A stretch of 64,000 nt of DNA from Candidatus Latescibacterota bacterium (lineage in GTDB: Bacteria; Latescibacterota; UBA2968): positions 124,001 through 188,000 of the forward strand of contig JAJEHL010000044.1 of assembly GCA_022823725.1 (NCBI GenBank), read 5' to 3'. Under the pieces are notes generated by a model that was given only the letters and a program-made list of their open reading frames with translations, searched no databases and was not told the DNA's origin. Each line of letters starts with the position of its first letter. Within the stretch, counting starts at the first letter, position 1. This document shows, piece after piece, positions 36,190 through 46,803 of this stretch. The translations under genes were made by a program, and so were the position numbers.

Positions 36190-38319
36190 TTATCTTCGCC
36201 CGCGCCTTTTGGGGCGAACATTTTGCGCATGTGACAAAAGGTGAAAGTCTATCCGCAGGCGTTGCTGGTCGAGTTGGGCGAGTTGTACTTGAACCGAATC
36301 GCCAAGTCGGAAAATCGTTCCCGTGGATTCACCGACGAGAGCACCTTGCAACTCGTGGTAAATATAATAATCATCGTAGAGATATTTTACATGAACCAGA
36401 CCCTCGATGAGCACATCATTGAGTTGGACAAAAAACCCGATAGAACGCACATCGACAATAACGGCATCGAAACACTCGCCCATCTTATCTTTCAAATAGA
36501 GAATTTGCATAAGCCGAATAGCATCCCACTCGGCTTGTTGTGCAGCGATCTCGCGTTGCGTCGCCAGATCGCCAATATCGGGCAAGAGGCGTGCCCGACG
36601 CGCCATCTGCTCGGGCGTGATCGCATCGTTAATCGCATCGCGCAAAGTGCGGTGAAGAATCAGATCGGGGTAGCGTCGAATGGGCGATGTGAAATGCGTA
36701 TAAGCATCGCAAGCCAACCCAAAATGACCGACATTGTCGGGCGTGTACACGGCCTTCTTCATTGAACGCAACAGGCGTTGGCTCAAAATATGACCTATAG
36801 GCTCATCCTTAAAATTGGCGAGAAACGCCTGGATGCTATCTATCCGCGAAGGATTGGAAAGACGATAACCCAGTGTTTTTGCCAGATCGCAAAATGCGGC
36901 GAGTTTTTCACCGTCGGGCGGTTCGTGGACGCGATAGAGAATCGGGACGCCGCTATCGGCCATGCGCTGCGCGACAATCTCATTGGCCAGAAGCATAAAT
37001 TCTTCAATGAGACGGTGGCTATTCAAACGGGGGCGGGGACGAATGTGAATGGGATAGCCCTGATCGTCGAGAATAATACGGGGTTCGGGAATCTCAAAAT
37101 CGATCGTACCCCTCGCCATTCGCTTTCCCGTCAGACATCTTCTCAGAGCCTCCATCTGCATGAGAATATCGGCATACGGTTCGGCGGGATTGCCCGTGTA
37201 TCTATCGCGGTCGAGCACTTGCTGAACCTCTTCATAAGACAGGCTCGCTCGGCTGCGTATAACCGTCTCTGCAATTTGTGCGTCGATCAGTTCGCCTTCG
37301 GGGGTAATCCGCGCCAGAATACTCAGCGTTAGACGGTCTTCGCAGGGTTGCAAAGAACAGATATTTGCCGAAAGTTTTTCCGGCAACATGGGAATAACGC
37401 GATCGGGCAAATACACGCTACAGCCGCGCGCGAGGGCTTCGTGGTCGAGAGACGAGCCTTCGGGAACATAGTAACTGACATCGGCTATGTGAATGCCCAG
37501 ACAATAGGTCTGATCATCGAGAACCTGAAGCGACACGGCATCGTCGTGATCGCGCGCATCGGCTGGATCAATCGTAAAACAGACCAAATCGCGCAAATCG
37601 AGGCGACGGTCAATCTCCTCTGTGGGAATACCTTCTGGAATCGCTTCTGTAGCATCGAGAACATGGGGGGGAAATTCGAGTGGAAGACCGAGTTTTTTGA
37701 TCAGAATAAGGGTCTCAATACCCGCATCGTCCGCATTGCCCAGAACTTCGACAATCCGCCCAACGGGATGGGCATTGGGTGAGGAATATGTGAGACGCAC
37801 AACCACCTTTTGCCCCGCCTGAGCGGCAGGGTCATCGGGGATATGAATGCGCGCGCGGATACGCGGATCGTCGGAGACCACAAGAGAAACGCCGTCATAC
37901 GTACCCACCATTGTTTGCTCGGCGCGTTCCACAATGCGAATCAACTCGCCCTCTGCGCGATCGCTGCCCTGTGCCTTGCGCGTGAGGCGCGCCACAACGC
38001 GGTCGCCGTGTCGCGCACGCCTCATGTATCTCGCACCGATAAAAATATCTGCGCCGCCATCTTCGGGCGCAAGCAGACCATATCCACTGGCCTGGACACT
38101 GATGCGACCGACGACGAGATTGTGTTCAGACGGAATTCCATAACGGCTGCGGCGCAATTTTACGAGGTCACCATCGCGCACCAGGCGGCGAATCAGGCGG
38201 CGAAAATCTGAATAAGCCCGATCAGAAACGCGAAGAGCGCGAGCAAGTTCCCTGATCTTGAGCGGACGCCTGTGTTGTTGGCGCACAAAATTCAGTACCT
38301 GATCGCGAGAGACAGACAT
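36190..38319 (-). CDS. rnr: Ribonuclease R
   Basis: 709 residues from the ATG at 38319; a longer frame upstream does not look like the family. It is a 3'-5' exoribonuclease of the RNase II/R group. Order: N-terminal winged-helix (SRDQVLNFVRQQHRRPLKIREL), cold-shock-like domains, the RNB catalytic core with FTIDPADARDHDDAVS (catalytic Asp cluster), PYRVHEPP-like and AYTHFTSPIRRYPDL blocks, and a C-terminal S1 domain followed by a basic tail. It degrades structured RNA in the cytoplasm. Confidence 0.95.
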   Translation of the reverse strand: MSVSRDQVLNFVRQQHRRPLKIRELARALRVSDRAYSDFRRLIRRLVRDGDLVKLRRSRYGIPSEHNLVVGRISVQASGYGLLAPEDGGADIFIGARYMRRARHGDRVVARLTRKAQGSDRAEGELIRIVERAEQTMVGTYDGVSLVVSDDPRIRARIHIPDDPAAQAGQKVVVRLTYSSPNAHPVGRIVEVLGNADDAGIETLILIKKLGLPLEFPPHVLDATEAIPEGIPTEEIDRRLDLRDLVCFTIDPADARDHDDAVSLQVLDDQTYCLGIHIADVSYYVPEGSSLDHEALARGCSVYLPDRVIPMLPEKLSANICSLQPCEDRLTLSILARITPEGELIDAQIAETVIRSRASLSYEEVQQVLDRDRYTGNPAEPYADILMQMEALRRCLTGKRMARGTIDFEIPEPRIILDDQGYPIHIRPRPRLNSHRLIEEFMLLANEIVAQRMADSGVPILYRVHEPPDGEKLAAFCDLAKTLGYRLSNPSRIDSIQAFLANFKDEPIGHILSQRLLRSMKKAVYTPDNVGHFGLACDAYTHFTSPIRRYPDLILHRTLRDAINDAITPEQMARRARLLPDIGDLATQREIAAQQAEWDAIRLMQILYLKDKMGECFDAVIVDVRSIGFFVQLNDVLIEGLVHVKYLYDDYYIYHELQGALVGESTGTIFRLGDSVQVQLAQLDQQRLRIDFHLLSHAQNVRPKRRGRR

Positions 38320-38440
38320 ATTTTTTATAGGAACCAATAGCAGACAAACAGGCGGGAGATATGGTGGCGATGTGTGAGCGAAATCATTATACTGCTGAGG
38401 ATAACTCAAGGCAAATATACGGAAAGGGTGCGAAAAAGCA

Positions 38441-39526
38441 ATGCAAAACCTCTACCGGCTAATCGCAATAGCTCTCCTGTGCTCTGGGGGATGCGCCGCG
38501 CAATATGTTCTGGCACCCGACGGGGAATACGATTATCGCGTACCCGTTGGGCGAGGTGATGCCAGGGCCGGATTTGAAACCCTATTTGCTTCCACCGTAA
38601 AAGTCGTGTGGACACCCCAATACACCAACATATTTTACACACATGATATGAGAAACGACAGAGGCTTATTGCTCCATTTGCCTTTAAGAGATGAAAACAG
38701 CCCAACTGGCTATCGGCTATTGCGAAATGGCATCCGCGAAACCGTCGATTCTTATTCCAAAGTGGGCACCGCACTCGTGATTTCGCGACAATCCACGGCC
38801 AATCAATACAATGTGGCAGTTGCACTGACAAATGCACATCTGGTAACAGCACCGGATACCATTCGGTATTTCATGCGGGACGCCCGGGGCATGGAAACAA
38901 CAGTACTCGAACGGATCTCCATTAAAATCAGCACCTCATTGCACGTGGTCAATCGCGATGGCGAAAGCATCTCTGCGAAAATCGTGCGCCTCGATCCCGA
39001 AGCAGACCTATCTTTGCTCAAACTCAACATTCCCCATTTGATGAAAAAACCATGGCCTTTTTTGCTGCGACTGGGCAAAACATCAGATCTGCAATGGGGC
39101 AATTTTGTCTATATCGCAGGTCATCCAAAAAATAAAATGCATCTCACTGCGGGCACCGTGAGTTTAGACGAAGACGACGATCGGTTTTTTGTCGATGCGC
39201 CCATCCGTGCGGGCTACAGTGGCGGGCCTGTGGTCGCCGTGCGAGATGGCTTGCCCAATTTTGAACTCGTGGGCCTTTGTCGGGGAGCGACAACAGAAAC
39301 ATTCCGCTTGTTGGTGCCTCACCAGAGATTGAATGAAGGTGCGACATTATCGCCCGACTTGCTCGATCACATATCGGTTGAAGAACGCGAGATGGTGGAA
39401 CCCGGTTTGGGTATTATCGTCAGCATTGAGGCTGTCAAACGGTTTTTATTGGACAGTAGCGAACAGCTTCGAGAGAACGGTGTAGATATCAAAACCGATG
39501 CGGCATTGCGAATGTGGGGGTTTTGA
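38441..39526 (+). CDS. Trypsin-like serine protease lipoprotein
   Basis: 361 residues with a lipobox (LLCSGGC) at the start. A chymotrypsin-fold triad can be placed: His133 in ALTNAHLV, Asp189 in PEADLSLLKL and Ser260 in RAGYSGGPVV. No PDZ domain is seen, unlike in DegP. It likely acts in the periplasm or at the cell surface. It lies 68 bp upstream of the NiSOD gene in the same direction and could share its transcript. Confidence 0.82.
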   Translation: MQNLYRLIAIALLCSGGCAAQYVLAPDGEYDYRVPVGRGDARAGFETLFASTVKVVWTPQYTNIFYTHDMRNDRGLLLHLPLRDENSPTGYRLLRNGIRETVDSYSKVGTALVISRQSTANQYNVAVALTNAHLVTAPDTIRYFMRDARGMETTVLERISIKISTSLHVVNRDGESISAKIVRLDPEADLSLLKLNIPHLMKKPWPFLLRLGKTSDLQWGNFVYIAGHPKNKMHLTAGTVSLDEDDDRFFVDAPIRAGYSGGPVVAVRDGLPNFELVGLCRGATTETFRLLVPHQRLNEGATLSPDLLDHISVEEREMVEPGLGIIVSIEAVKRFLLDSSEQLRENGVDIKTDAALRMWGF

Positions 39527-39594
39527 ATCTGCAAGGATATGTATTATATTGTCGGGCACACAAAGAGTAAAACATTTTTCACAAGGAGACCAAT

Positions 39595-40047
39595 ATGAAA
39601 CATTTTGCCATTTCTTTACTGAGCGTATTCCTTCTTCCCGTTCTCGTCGGAGCGCACTGCGAGATACCGTGTGGGATCTATGGCGATGAGGGTCGGTTTG
39701 TACTGCTATTGGAAAACGCGACCACCATTGAAAAATCGATGAATGAAATCAACAAATTGTCGGGAGAAAGCGAAAAAAACAACAACCAGATCGTGCGGTG
39801 GGTCGTCAACAAAGAGCACCATGCCGATCAGATTCGCGATATCGCCGCACAATACTTCCTGGCGCAACGGATCACAGAACCTGCTGAAGGGGATACCGCC
39901 GCGGCAAAAGCCTATACTGAAAAACTAATAGCCCTGCACAAAATCATCCGCACGGCAATGAAGTGCAAACAAACCACAGACCCAAAAAACGCGCAGACCC
40001 TGCGCGATCACATAAACGCTTTTCAGGCGCTCTACAACGCGAAATAG
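39595..40047 (+). CDS. sodN: Nickel superoxide dismutase with Sec signal peptide
   Basis: 150 residues. The nickel hook HCEIPCGIY lies at residues 21-29, exactly after a cleavable signal peptide (SLLSVFLLPVLVGA). Removal of the leader would leave His at position 1, as the enzyme needs for nickel binding with Cys2 and Cys6. The remaining helices, EHHADQIRDIAAQYFL and YTEKLIALHKIIRTAMKCK, fit the four-helix bundle. AAGGAG precedes the ATG. It converts superoxide to peroxide and oxygen, here probably in the periplasm. It is followed by a strong terminator. Confidence 0.93.
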   Translation: MKHFAISLLSVFLLPVLVGAHCEIPCGIYGDEGRFVLLLENATTIEKSMNEINKLSGESEKNNNQIVRWVVNKEHHADQIRDIAAQYFLAQRITEPAEGDTAAAKAYTEKLIALHKIIRTAMKCKQTTDPKNAQTLRDHINAFQALYNAK

Positions 40048-40069
40048 TTAATCTACATCACTGCTTTTT

Positions 40070-40105
40070 ATAGGACATTCTCGTTGGAGAATGTCCTATT
40101 TTTTT
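40070..40105 (+). terminator. Rho-independent terminator after sodN
   Basis: A perfect 13-bp stem, ATAGGACATTCTC (40070-40082) and its complement (40087-40099), has a 4-base loop and a T-run. Confidence 0.95.
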
Positions 40106-40152
40106 GTTTTTTCTTGCGCTACTGAAAGGTCTTTGATATATTCTCCGCCCCA

Positions 40153-40179
40153 TTAGCACTCGACAGGTGAGAGTGCTAA
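40153..40179. promoter_or_regulatory. CIRCE operator
   Basis: TTAGCACTC (40153-40161), 9-base spacer, GAGTGCTAA (40171-40179): a perfect match to the CIRCE consensus bound by the HrcA repressor. It sits 50 bp upstream of groES, so groES-groEL should be HrcA-controlled. hrcA itself is not in the window. Confidence 0.97.
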
Positions 40180-40229
40180 AAATATCATCCGTTCATTTTC
40201 ACTCCACCTCGCATAAGGAGGCTATAACA

Positions 40230-40520
40230 ATGGCGAAGGTGAAACCTCTCGGGGATCGCGTGCTGGTTAAACCTGTTGAAGAAGACGAACAGGTCAAGGG
40301 TGGCATCATCATTCCCGATACGGCCAAAGAAAAACCCCAGCGGGGCGAAATCGTGGCCGTTGGCGATGGCAAGCTCGACGACTCGGGCAACCGGATCCCG
40401 TTGTCGGTTGCATCTGGCGACACAGTACTTTACGGCAAGTATTCAGGCACAGAAGTCCGTCTGGACGACGAAGACTATCTGATCATGCCCGAAGGCGATA
40501 TTTTGGCGATCATTGACTAA
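40230..40520 (+). CDS. groES: Co-chaperonin GroES
   Basis: 96 residues, the usual length. Motifs: [12 protein letters not shown], then the mobile loop [17 protein letters not shown] and YGKYSGTEV, ending in [10 protein letters not shown] take the ATG at 40230, with AAGGAGG about 9 bases upstream; a longer start is not family-like. It caps GroEL and is regulated by the CIRCE element. Confidence 0.97.
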   Translation: MAKVKPLGDRVLVKPVEEDEQVKGGIIIPDTAKEKPQRGEIVAVGDGKLDDSGNRIPLSVASGDTVLYGKYSGTEVRLDDEDYLIMPEGDILAIID

Positions 40521-42215
<1,695 letters not shown>

Positions 42216-42235
42216 GCGGTCAGTCTTTCAGAAAC

Positions 42236-42268
42236 AAAAAGGGGATACTTTATTGGTATCCCCTTTTT
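42236..42268 (+). terminator. Rho-independent terminator after groEL
   Basis: AAAAA GGGGATAC (42236-42248) pairs with GTATCCCC (42256-42263), followed by TTTTT. Confidence 0.92.
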
Positions 42269-42340
42269 CGGTTATATGAGCTGTGCGCGATGGTTTTAGC
42301 TAATCAATTACATCCATAATTGGGAATTGGAGACACATAA

Positions 42341-42694
42341 ATGCAGTACAAAGAACGCTGGGAGGAAATTGAAGAGATTGGTGTAGGTGGGCAGGGCAAG
42401 GTCATCCGCGTTTTTGACATGCAAAAGGTCCAATTGGACCTTTCTATTCTCACTGAGGCTATCGCTGATATTAGAGGGAACAGACGAAGCGAAGAATTAA
42501 AGGAGAAGATACGAAAAGGCATTGCCAAAATTGCGCGTGCTGAAAACTCTATGAACCACGGCGCGCTCAAAATTCTTCACTCGCCGAATAAAGCTCGGAA
42601 CTTCGCGGATGCAGAGGAGCGGCTAAAACGCGAGTTGAACGCTATGCAGGGTTTGCGGTTTCGGGAAGTATCAACTCGTTGTGAACAAGGATAG
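42341..42694 (+). pseudogene. Protein kinase N-lobe fragment
   Basis: 117 residues. The Gly-rich loop EIGVGGQGKVIRVFD and the ATP-anchoring Lys in GALKIL, followed by ERLKRELNAMQ, look like the first half of a Ser/Thr kinase N-lobe, with an inserted helical piece between them. The catalytic loop (HRD) and DFG are absent, and the chain ends a few residues after the C-helix. It is therefore a truncated kinase gene. The surroundings are AT-rich. Confidence 0.6.
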
Positions 42695-42851
42695 AACTAA
42701 AGCTCTGAACTTCGGATTGGATATACCAGGCATTCCTACACCTACCTCACCTGCTTTCAAGATATTCGTCTGTAATAACTGTAAGAACATCCAAACCTTC
42801 TACTGTCAAGAGGGGGATGACCCTCCAGGATGGACAGGGAGTACCAATTAG
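42681..42851 (+). CDS. Small Cys-containing protein (possible zinc ribbon)
   Basis: A 56-residue frame from GTG at 42681, overlapping the kinase fragment end by 14 bp. It contains FKIFVCNNCKNIQTFYC, a CxxC with a third Cys, and ends DDPPGWTGSTN. Single zinc-ribbon knuckles of this kind are common in small accessory proteins. Coding status is uncertain. Confidence 0.4.
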   Translation: MNKDRTKALNFGLDIPGIPTPTSPAFKIFVCNNCKNIQTFYCQEGDDPPGWTGSTN

Positions 42852-42932
42852 TGTCTCGTTCTACCGGTAAGTCATTTCATGACTGCGGAATTTAATCGGA
42901 ATGGCATATGGGTGACATAAAGAGAAGAGAAG

Positions 42933-43736
42933 ATGGCAGATAATATGACTATTGTGATTGATAAGAGTTTTCTACGAGGGACTCAAAGTGACAAAATTCA
43001 GAATCTTTGCCGTGAACATAGTGTTCTCATGATCTCAACTCTATTTGAGGAACTCATGCTGGCTGATAAAAAAGACAGAACAATATGCTTTCAAAAATTT
43101 CCTCAAATGGTCAACCCGGTCATTCCTATTGAAAACGTAGGTGGTCTTATGCGATATGAAGTTGAGCACCGAACATCTTGTCAGCCGGTTTTTGAGCGTC
43201 GCGTTTTTGAGCAATTTCAATTTCATCCTAAACTAGCAGAGGGTAATTTCTCTTTCGACTCTATCCAAAGAAAGTCTATTGAGGAACGTAAAAAACAATT
43301 AAAAAATGAAAGCGTTGAAGATCATAAAGAAGCATCGGCATTGGTAATCGGATGGTTTCCCGAACTGGCTGATTATTCTCCTGGACAAGATGAGAAAATT
43401 AAAGAATTGATGAAAAAAGTGAGTGAAGATGATGATTTAATACGATATCGTTACAATCAGATTAAACCTCCAGAAGCACCAGAAGGGGAAATACTCTCCA
43501 GGGACTGGGCACTCTTTCGGCGGACACAGGCACATTTACTATATGCGCTTGAATATATTCGTAAATATGGTCCAGACCCAGACCCTAACGTGAATTCAGA
43601 AAAACTTGAGAATGAAATTTTAGATATTGACTATTGTATCACTGGTTCTTTGGCGGGATGTCTGGCAAGCAAAGATAAGAAGATACGAGAGATCTTTCGA
43701 ATAATGTGTCCGGATGGTCGTTTATTGCCAGATTAA
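42933..43736 (+). CDS. PIN-like domain protein of unknown function
   Basis: 267 residues. The N-terminus TIVIDKSFLRGTQSDKI followed by ISTLFEELMLAD has the acidic spacing of PIN nucleases (D10, E40-41). The C-terminus NEILDIDYCITGSLAG, then SKDKKIREIF, would supply the third and fourth acidic positions. The long middle (about 70-200) is charged and helical and looks like an insertion. No signal peptide is seen. It is probably a nuclease in an accessory/defence setting, by fold only. Confidence 0.5.
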   Translation: MADNMTIVIDKSFLRGTQSDKIQNLCREHSVLMISTLFEELMLADKKDRTICFQKFPQMVNPVIPIENVGGLMRYEVEHRTSCQPVFERRVFEQFQFHPKLAEGNFSFDSIQRKSIEERKKQLKNESVEDHKEASALVIGWFPELADYSPGQDEKIKELMKKVSEDDDLIRYRYNQIKPPEAPEGEILSRDWALFRRTQAHLLYALEYIRKYGPDPDPNVNSEKLENEILDIDYCITGSLAGCLASKDKKIREIFRIMCPDGRLLPD

Positions 43737-44243
43737 TTATCGTGCGACAAGAATAAAAAATTTAAAGTCATGTAGCAATGACCAGTTGTACACCCACCAC
43801 TGCGTATAGGTTACGCCTGTGTGTGAGAGGGTCAGAATTAGTTTTAAGACAGCTTCTTAAGATCTGATTTACGCAGGGCTTCAAACGCACTCTCACAAAA
43901 CGCCATCAATCAAATCCATTATGCACAGTGCGCTATTCCGCATCAATGGATTCTTGCAGCTTTCTCCCTGAACCGAGGGACGATTCTTTCACCATCCCAC
44001 TCATCTATTGATCAAAATATACACTAACGCCTGCCTCCTCCCTCCCCGCTCCAACAAGTAATCCTGAAATTCAAGTTGTGAACAAGAGCGCAATACAGCA
44101 TATTAAAGGCATGATGAGATGCCTGAGTTTCTGCCGACCCTCCTTTTATCGCTCAATTTTGTGATAATTGGCCTGATATTTGCTTGAGTTCTGATTGTTG
44201 CATTTGTCCAAAATACGACCAACCCTCAGAACAGGCATCTCAC
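43737..44243. other. Intergenic region without recognised gene
   Basis: About 500 bases with many stops in all frames. I see no tRNA, repeat or terminator that I can defend. It may hold remnants of mobile DNA, as it lies between two accessory genes. Confidence 0.4.
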
Positions 44244-45128
44244 ATGGCCGAATTTGATGCAATATCCAAACACCTCATTCAAACTTATCCCGACGACTTT
44301 GCCAGCTTCACCCTCGGACGCGAGGACGTTGAAGTTCTTACAGTCATTGACACAGAGCAATACACTGTTGAAGCACACCAGACCGATAGCCTGATTCGCG
44401 TGCGTATTGATGACGAGGAGGTATTGGTCCACAACGAGTTTCAAACCACCGACAGCACCAATCCGCCCATGCCGCGCCGCATGGCAGGCTATATTGGACA
44501 TGCTATTCGGCAATACGGCCTGCCGATTTATTCCAACGTGATCTACCTGCGCCCCGATGCTGGGCGGCGCGATCCCGGGTACTATGTCCAGGAGCGTTCC
44601 GGCTACCCAATAGCGATTCATTACAGGGTGATCAGGCTGATTGAGATAGAAGGCCAGCACGTCCTCGAATCGGGGCAATCGGGTCTGATTCCTTTCACGC
44701 CGTTGATGAAGCCACCAGAAAGGATGGCCTCGGATGCGTGGTTGCAACAGTGTATTCACACGGCTCGGACGCGCCGCATTGCTCGGACATATAGGGCGGA
44801 TTATCTGGCTGGCATGGTGGCATTGAGCGAGTTGGTATATGAGTCTGAAACGATTTCTGGTATTATTTTTAAGGAGGGCATCATGGATCTGATCCGCGAA
44901 TCATCCCTTTTTCAATCCCTTACCCAACAAGGCATTGAGCAAGGAGTTAAAGAACGCGCTATTGAATATATCCTCGACGTGTTGGAAATTCGATTTAATC
45001 TACACGAAGCAGACCCCCTATCTGCTCGCATTGCCGCCATTGAAGATTTGCAACGCCTGAAGCAGTTGCACCGTGCGGCGGTCCAGGTACCCAGTCTGGA
45101 GGCATTTCGGAATCTGTTAGATGAGTAA
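44244..45128 (+). CDS. Rpn/PD-(D/E)XK nuclease family (transposase-like) protein
   Basis: 294 residues from the ATG at 44244; an upstream TTG would add 20 unlikely residues. RVRIDDEEVLVHNEFQT is the (D/E)x(K/Q) active-site strand of the Rpn/DUF4351 group, followed by RRMAGYIGHAIRQYGLPIYSNVIYL. The C-terminus, QQGIEQGVKERAIEYILDVLE, is the usual Rpn-type tail. Such proteins promote RecA-independent recombination and are often scattered in multi-copy families. Confidence 0.78.
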   Translation: MAEFDAISKHLIQTYPDDFASFTLGREDVEVLTVIDTEQYTVEAHQTDSLIRVRIDDEEVLVHNEFQTTDSTNPPMPRRMAGYIGHAIRQYGLPIYSNVIYLRPDAGRRDPGYYVQERSGYPIAIHYRVIRLIEIEGQHVLESGQSGLIPFTPLMKPPERMASDAWLQQCIHTARTRRIARTYRADYLAGMVALSELVYESETISGIIFKEGIMDLIRESSLFQSLTQQGIEQGVKERAIEYILDVLEIRFNLHEADPLSARIAAIEDLQRLKQLHRAAVQVPSLEAFRNLLDE

Positions 45129-45152
45129 TGCGATTTTCAAAAAGGGCGCGAG

Positions 45153-45485
45153 ATGAGTACCGAACAGGTACCAGAACAAGTGACAGATCACGAATTGCTA
45201 AAGAAAGAGAAAAAAATGGATCAAAATGAACGAGGAACGATAAAGGATATTGTCAAAGTGATCTATCACTCCAAGGGAGACTGGCGCACGCCGGGGGGCA
45301 TTGCAAGAGATCTCAAAATATCTCCTGAAACGGTCATCCAAATCGTCAAAAGCCATCCCGAATTTTTTATTTTAGCGAGCGACGAACGGGCGAAATTTGT
45401 TATCCGTTTCGGTGGTCTCGATGCCGTGTCACTCACTAATAGTGCGCGAGACTTATATCTTCAAGAGCTAACGCTGAGTGCATAG
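45153..45485 (+). CDS. Small winged-helix-like protein
   Basis: 110 residues with a charged N-terminus, then DIVKVIYHSKGDWRTPGGIARDLKI and SPETVIQIVKSHPEFF, an arrangement of three helices and a wing seen in small DNA-binding regulators. It follows the Rpn-like gene by 24 bp. The target is unknown. Confidence 0.6.
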   Translation: MSTEQVPEQVTDHELLKKEKKMDQNERGTIKDIVKVIYHSKGDWRTPGGIARDLKISPETVIQIVKSHPEFFILASDERAKFVIRFGGLDAVSLTNSARDLYLQELTLSA

Positions 45486-45516
45486 ATCACGACACATCTC
45501 ATCCTATCTTCAATCT

Positions 45517-46782
45517 TTAAGGACTAAAAAACACCCGATTATTGATCACCTCGCCTGCTTCTTTATCCGGATAACGCGATTCCCCATCAAAAAAAACAAA
45601 AGGTGGGAATTGCCCTGCGGGAATGGTATTGGCGCCAGTAGGCCGTTCCAGGTTCGCCTCATTAAAAACCGTATCCTGCGGCAAAGCGAGTTGCGATTTC
45701 CAATCCCCATCCTGCAAAGTCAACCACACCAGACGCTTATCCTCTGTCTCCCAATTTAATCCACGCGTGGGTTTGCCATCATTCCAGCCCCTCCCAAGCG
45801 GCTGAAACTCCAGCAAAGCATAAAGCGTGCCCGCTTCATCCACACTAAACGCCCCTCGACACCCCGTCGGACGGTGATCTGGAAAACCCGCATCAATGGA
45901 CTCTCGCTGCCACACACCCTGTGCATCAAGCCGGGCATATACAATCTCGCCCGGCTCATCCAGATGCGAAACATAGAGAATATGCGGACCCTCAGAAGAA
46001 ACCACAATACACCCCTGTGAGAGCACCTCGGGACGGGGCATAGGTTCGTGCCGCTCATCCTCCTCAGAACGAACGAGAATATCGAGCTGTTCGGGTCGCG
46101 CTGGCAACTCGACACGCGTACCATCGGCCCTCTCCCACGTCTCTCCACCATCTCGACTACACATATAACACACAGCCTGATGTAGCCCGCGCAGATCGCG
46201 GATGCCTATACCCTCGTAAAAATCCACCACAAGATGAATAACGCCATCAGCACCAATAGCCATACCCGTTTGAAACGCACCATAACCCGTATAATCCTCA
46301 CGGCGTTTAATCAACTTCCCGCGTTCTCGCCAGGCTTCACCCTTATCTTTTGAATAAAAATCCACACCATCCCAGCGATTGGATGAACGCACCGTTAAAA
46401 AAAGCGCATCGTCCAAACCGCACACAACAACCGGATAGGTCCCCGACCCAGCCGGCTCACCCTCCGTCCACTCACTCGCATCATTTGGACGAACCGACCG
46501 CCGATACGTCACTGGCGAATTGTGACCACTCATAACAGCCTGCAAATAGCCCTCGTGATCAACCGTTATAATCGGACGCGCGTGATTATCGCGCCCCTGA
46601 TTAAGCGTAAACGGTCCCAAACATTCGCCAGTATCGCGATCAAAAGTACAAACCCTGTTGAAATAGCCCTCGCCTGTCACATCCTGCCAGACCACATGCG
46701 TTCTACCCTCGTGCGTAACAACCTTATTTCCCGCGCCAGAAGTTGCGCGTTCACTGCCAATTTGAGAGATTAATCTGGGCAT
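45517..46782 (-). CDS. BNR-repeat (BNR_4-like) protein
   Basis: 421 residues without a signal peptide. A beta-propeller: Asp-box-like turns YSKDKGEAWRE and SRDGGETWERA, plus NHARPIITVDHEGYLQAVM and the segment GTYPVVVCGLDDALFLTVRS. It resembles BNR_4 domain proteins that bind or cleave carbohydrates (polysaccharide lyases and sialidase-like enzymes). GGGAG precedes the ATG. It lies 21 bp downstream of the sialidase on the same strand, so they form an operon. Confidence 0.75.
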   Translation of the reverse strand: MPRLISQIGSERATSGAGNKVVTHEGRTHVVWQDVTGEGYFNRVCTFDRDTGECLGPFTLNQGRDNHARPIITVDHEGYLQAVMSGHNSPVTYRRSVRPNDASEWTEGEPAGSGTYPVVVCGLDDALFLTVRSSNRWDGVDFYSKDKGEAWRERGKLIKRREDYTGYGAFQTGMAIGADGVIHLVVDFYEGIGIRDLRGLHQAVCYMCSRDGGETWERADGTRVELPARPEQLDILVRSEEDERHEPMPRPEVLSQGCIVVSSEGPHILYVSHLDEPGEIVYARLDAQGVWQRESIDAGFPDHRPTGCRGAFSVDEAGTLYALLEFQPLGRGWNDGKPTRGLNWETEDKRLVWLTLQDGDWKSQLALPQDTVFNEANLERPTGANTIPAGQFPPFVFFDGESRYPDKEAGEVINNRVFFSP

Positions 46783-46803
46783 ATCGAACTCCCTTTAATG
46801 GGA

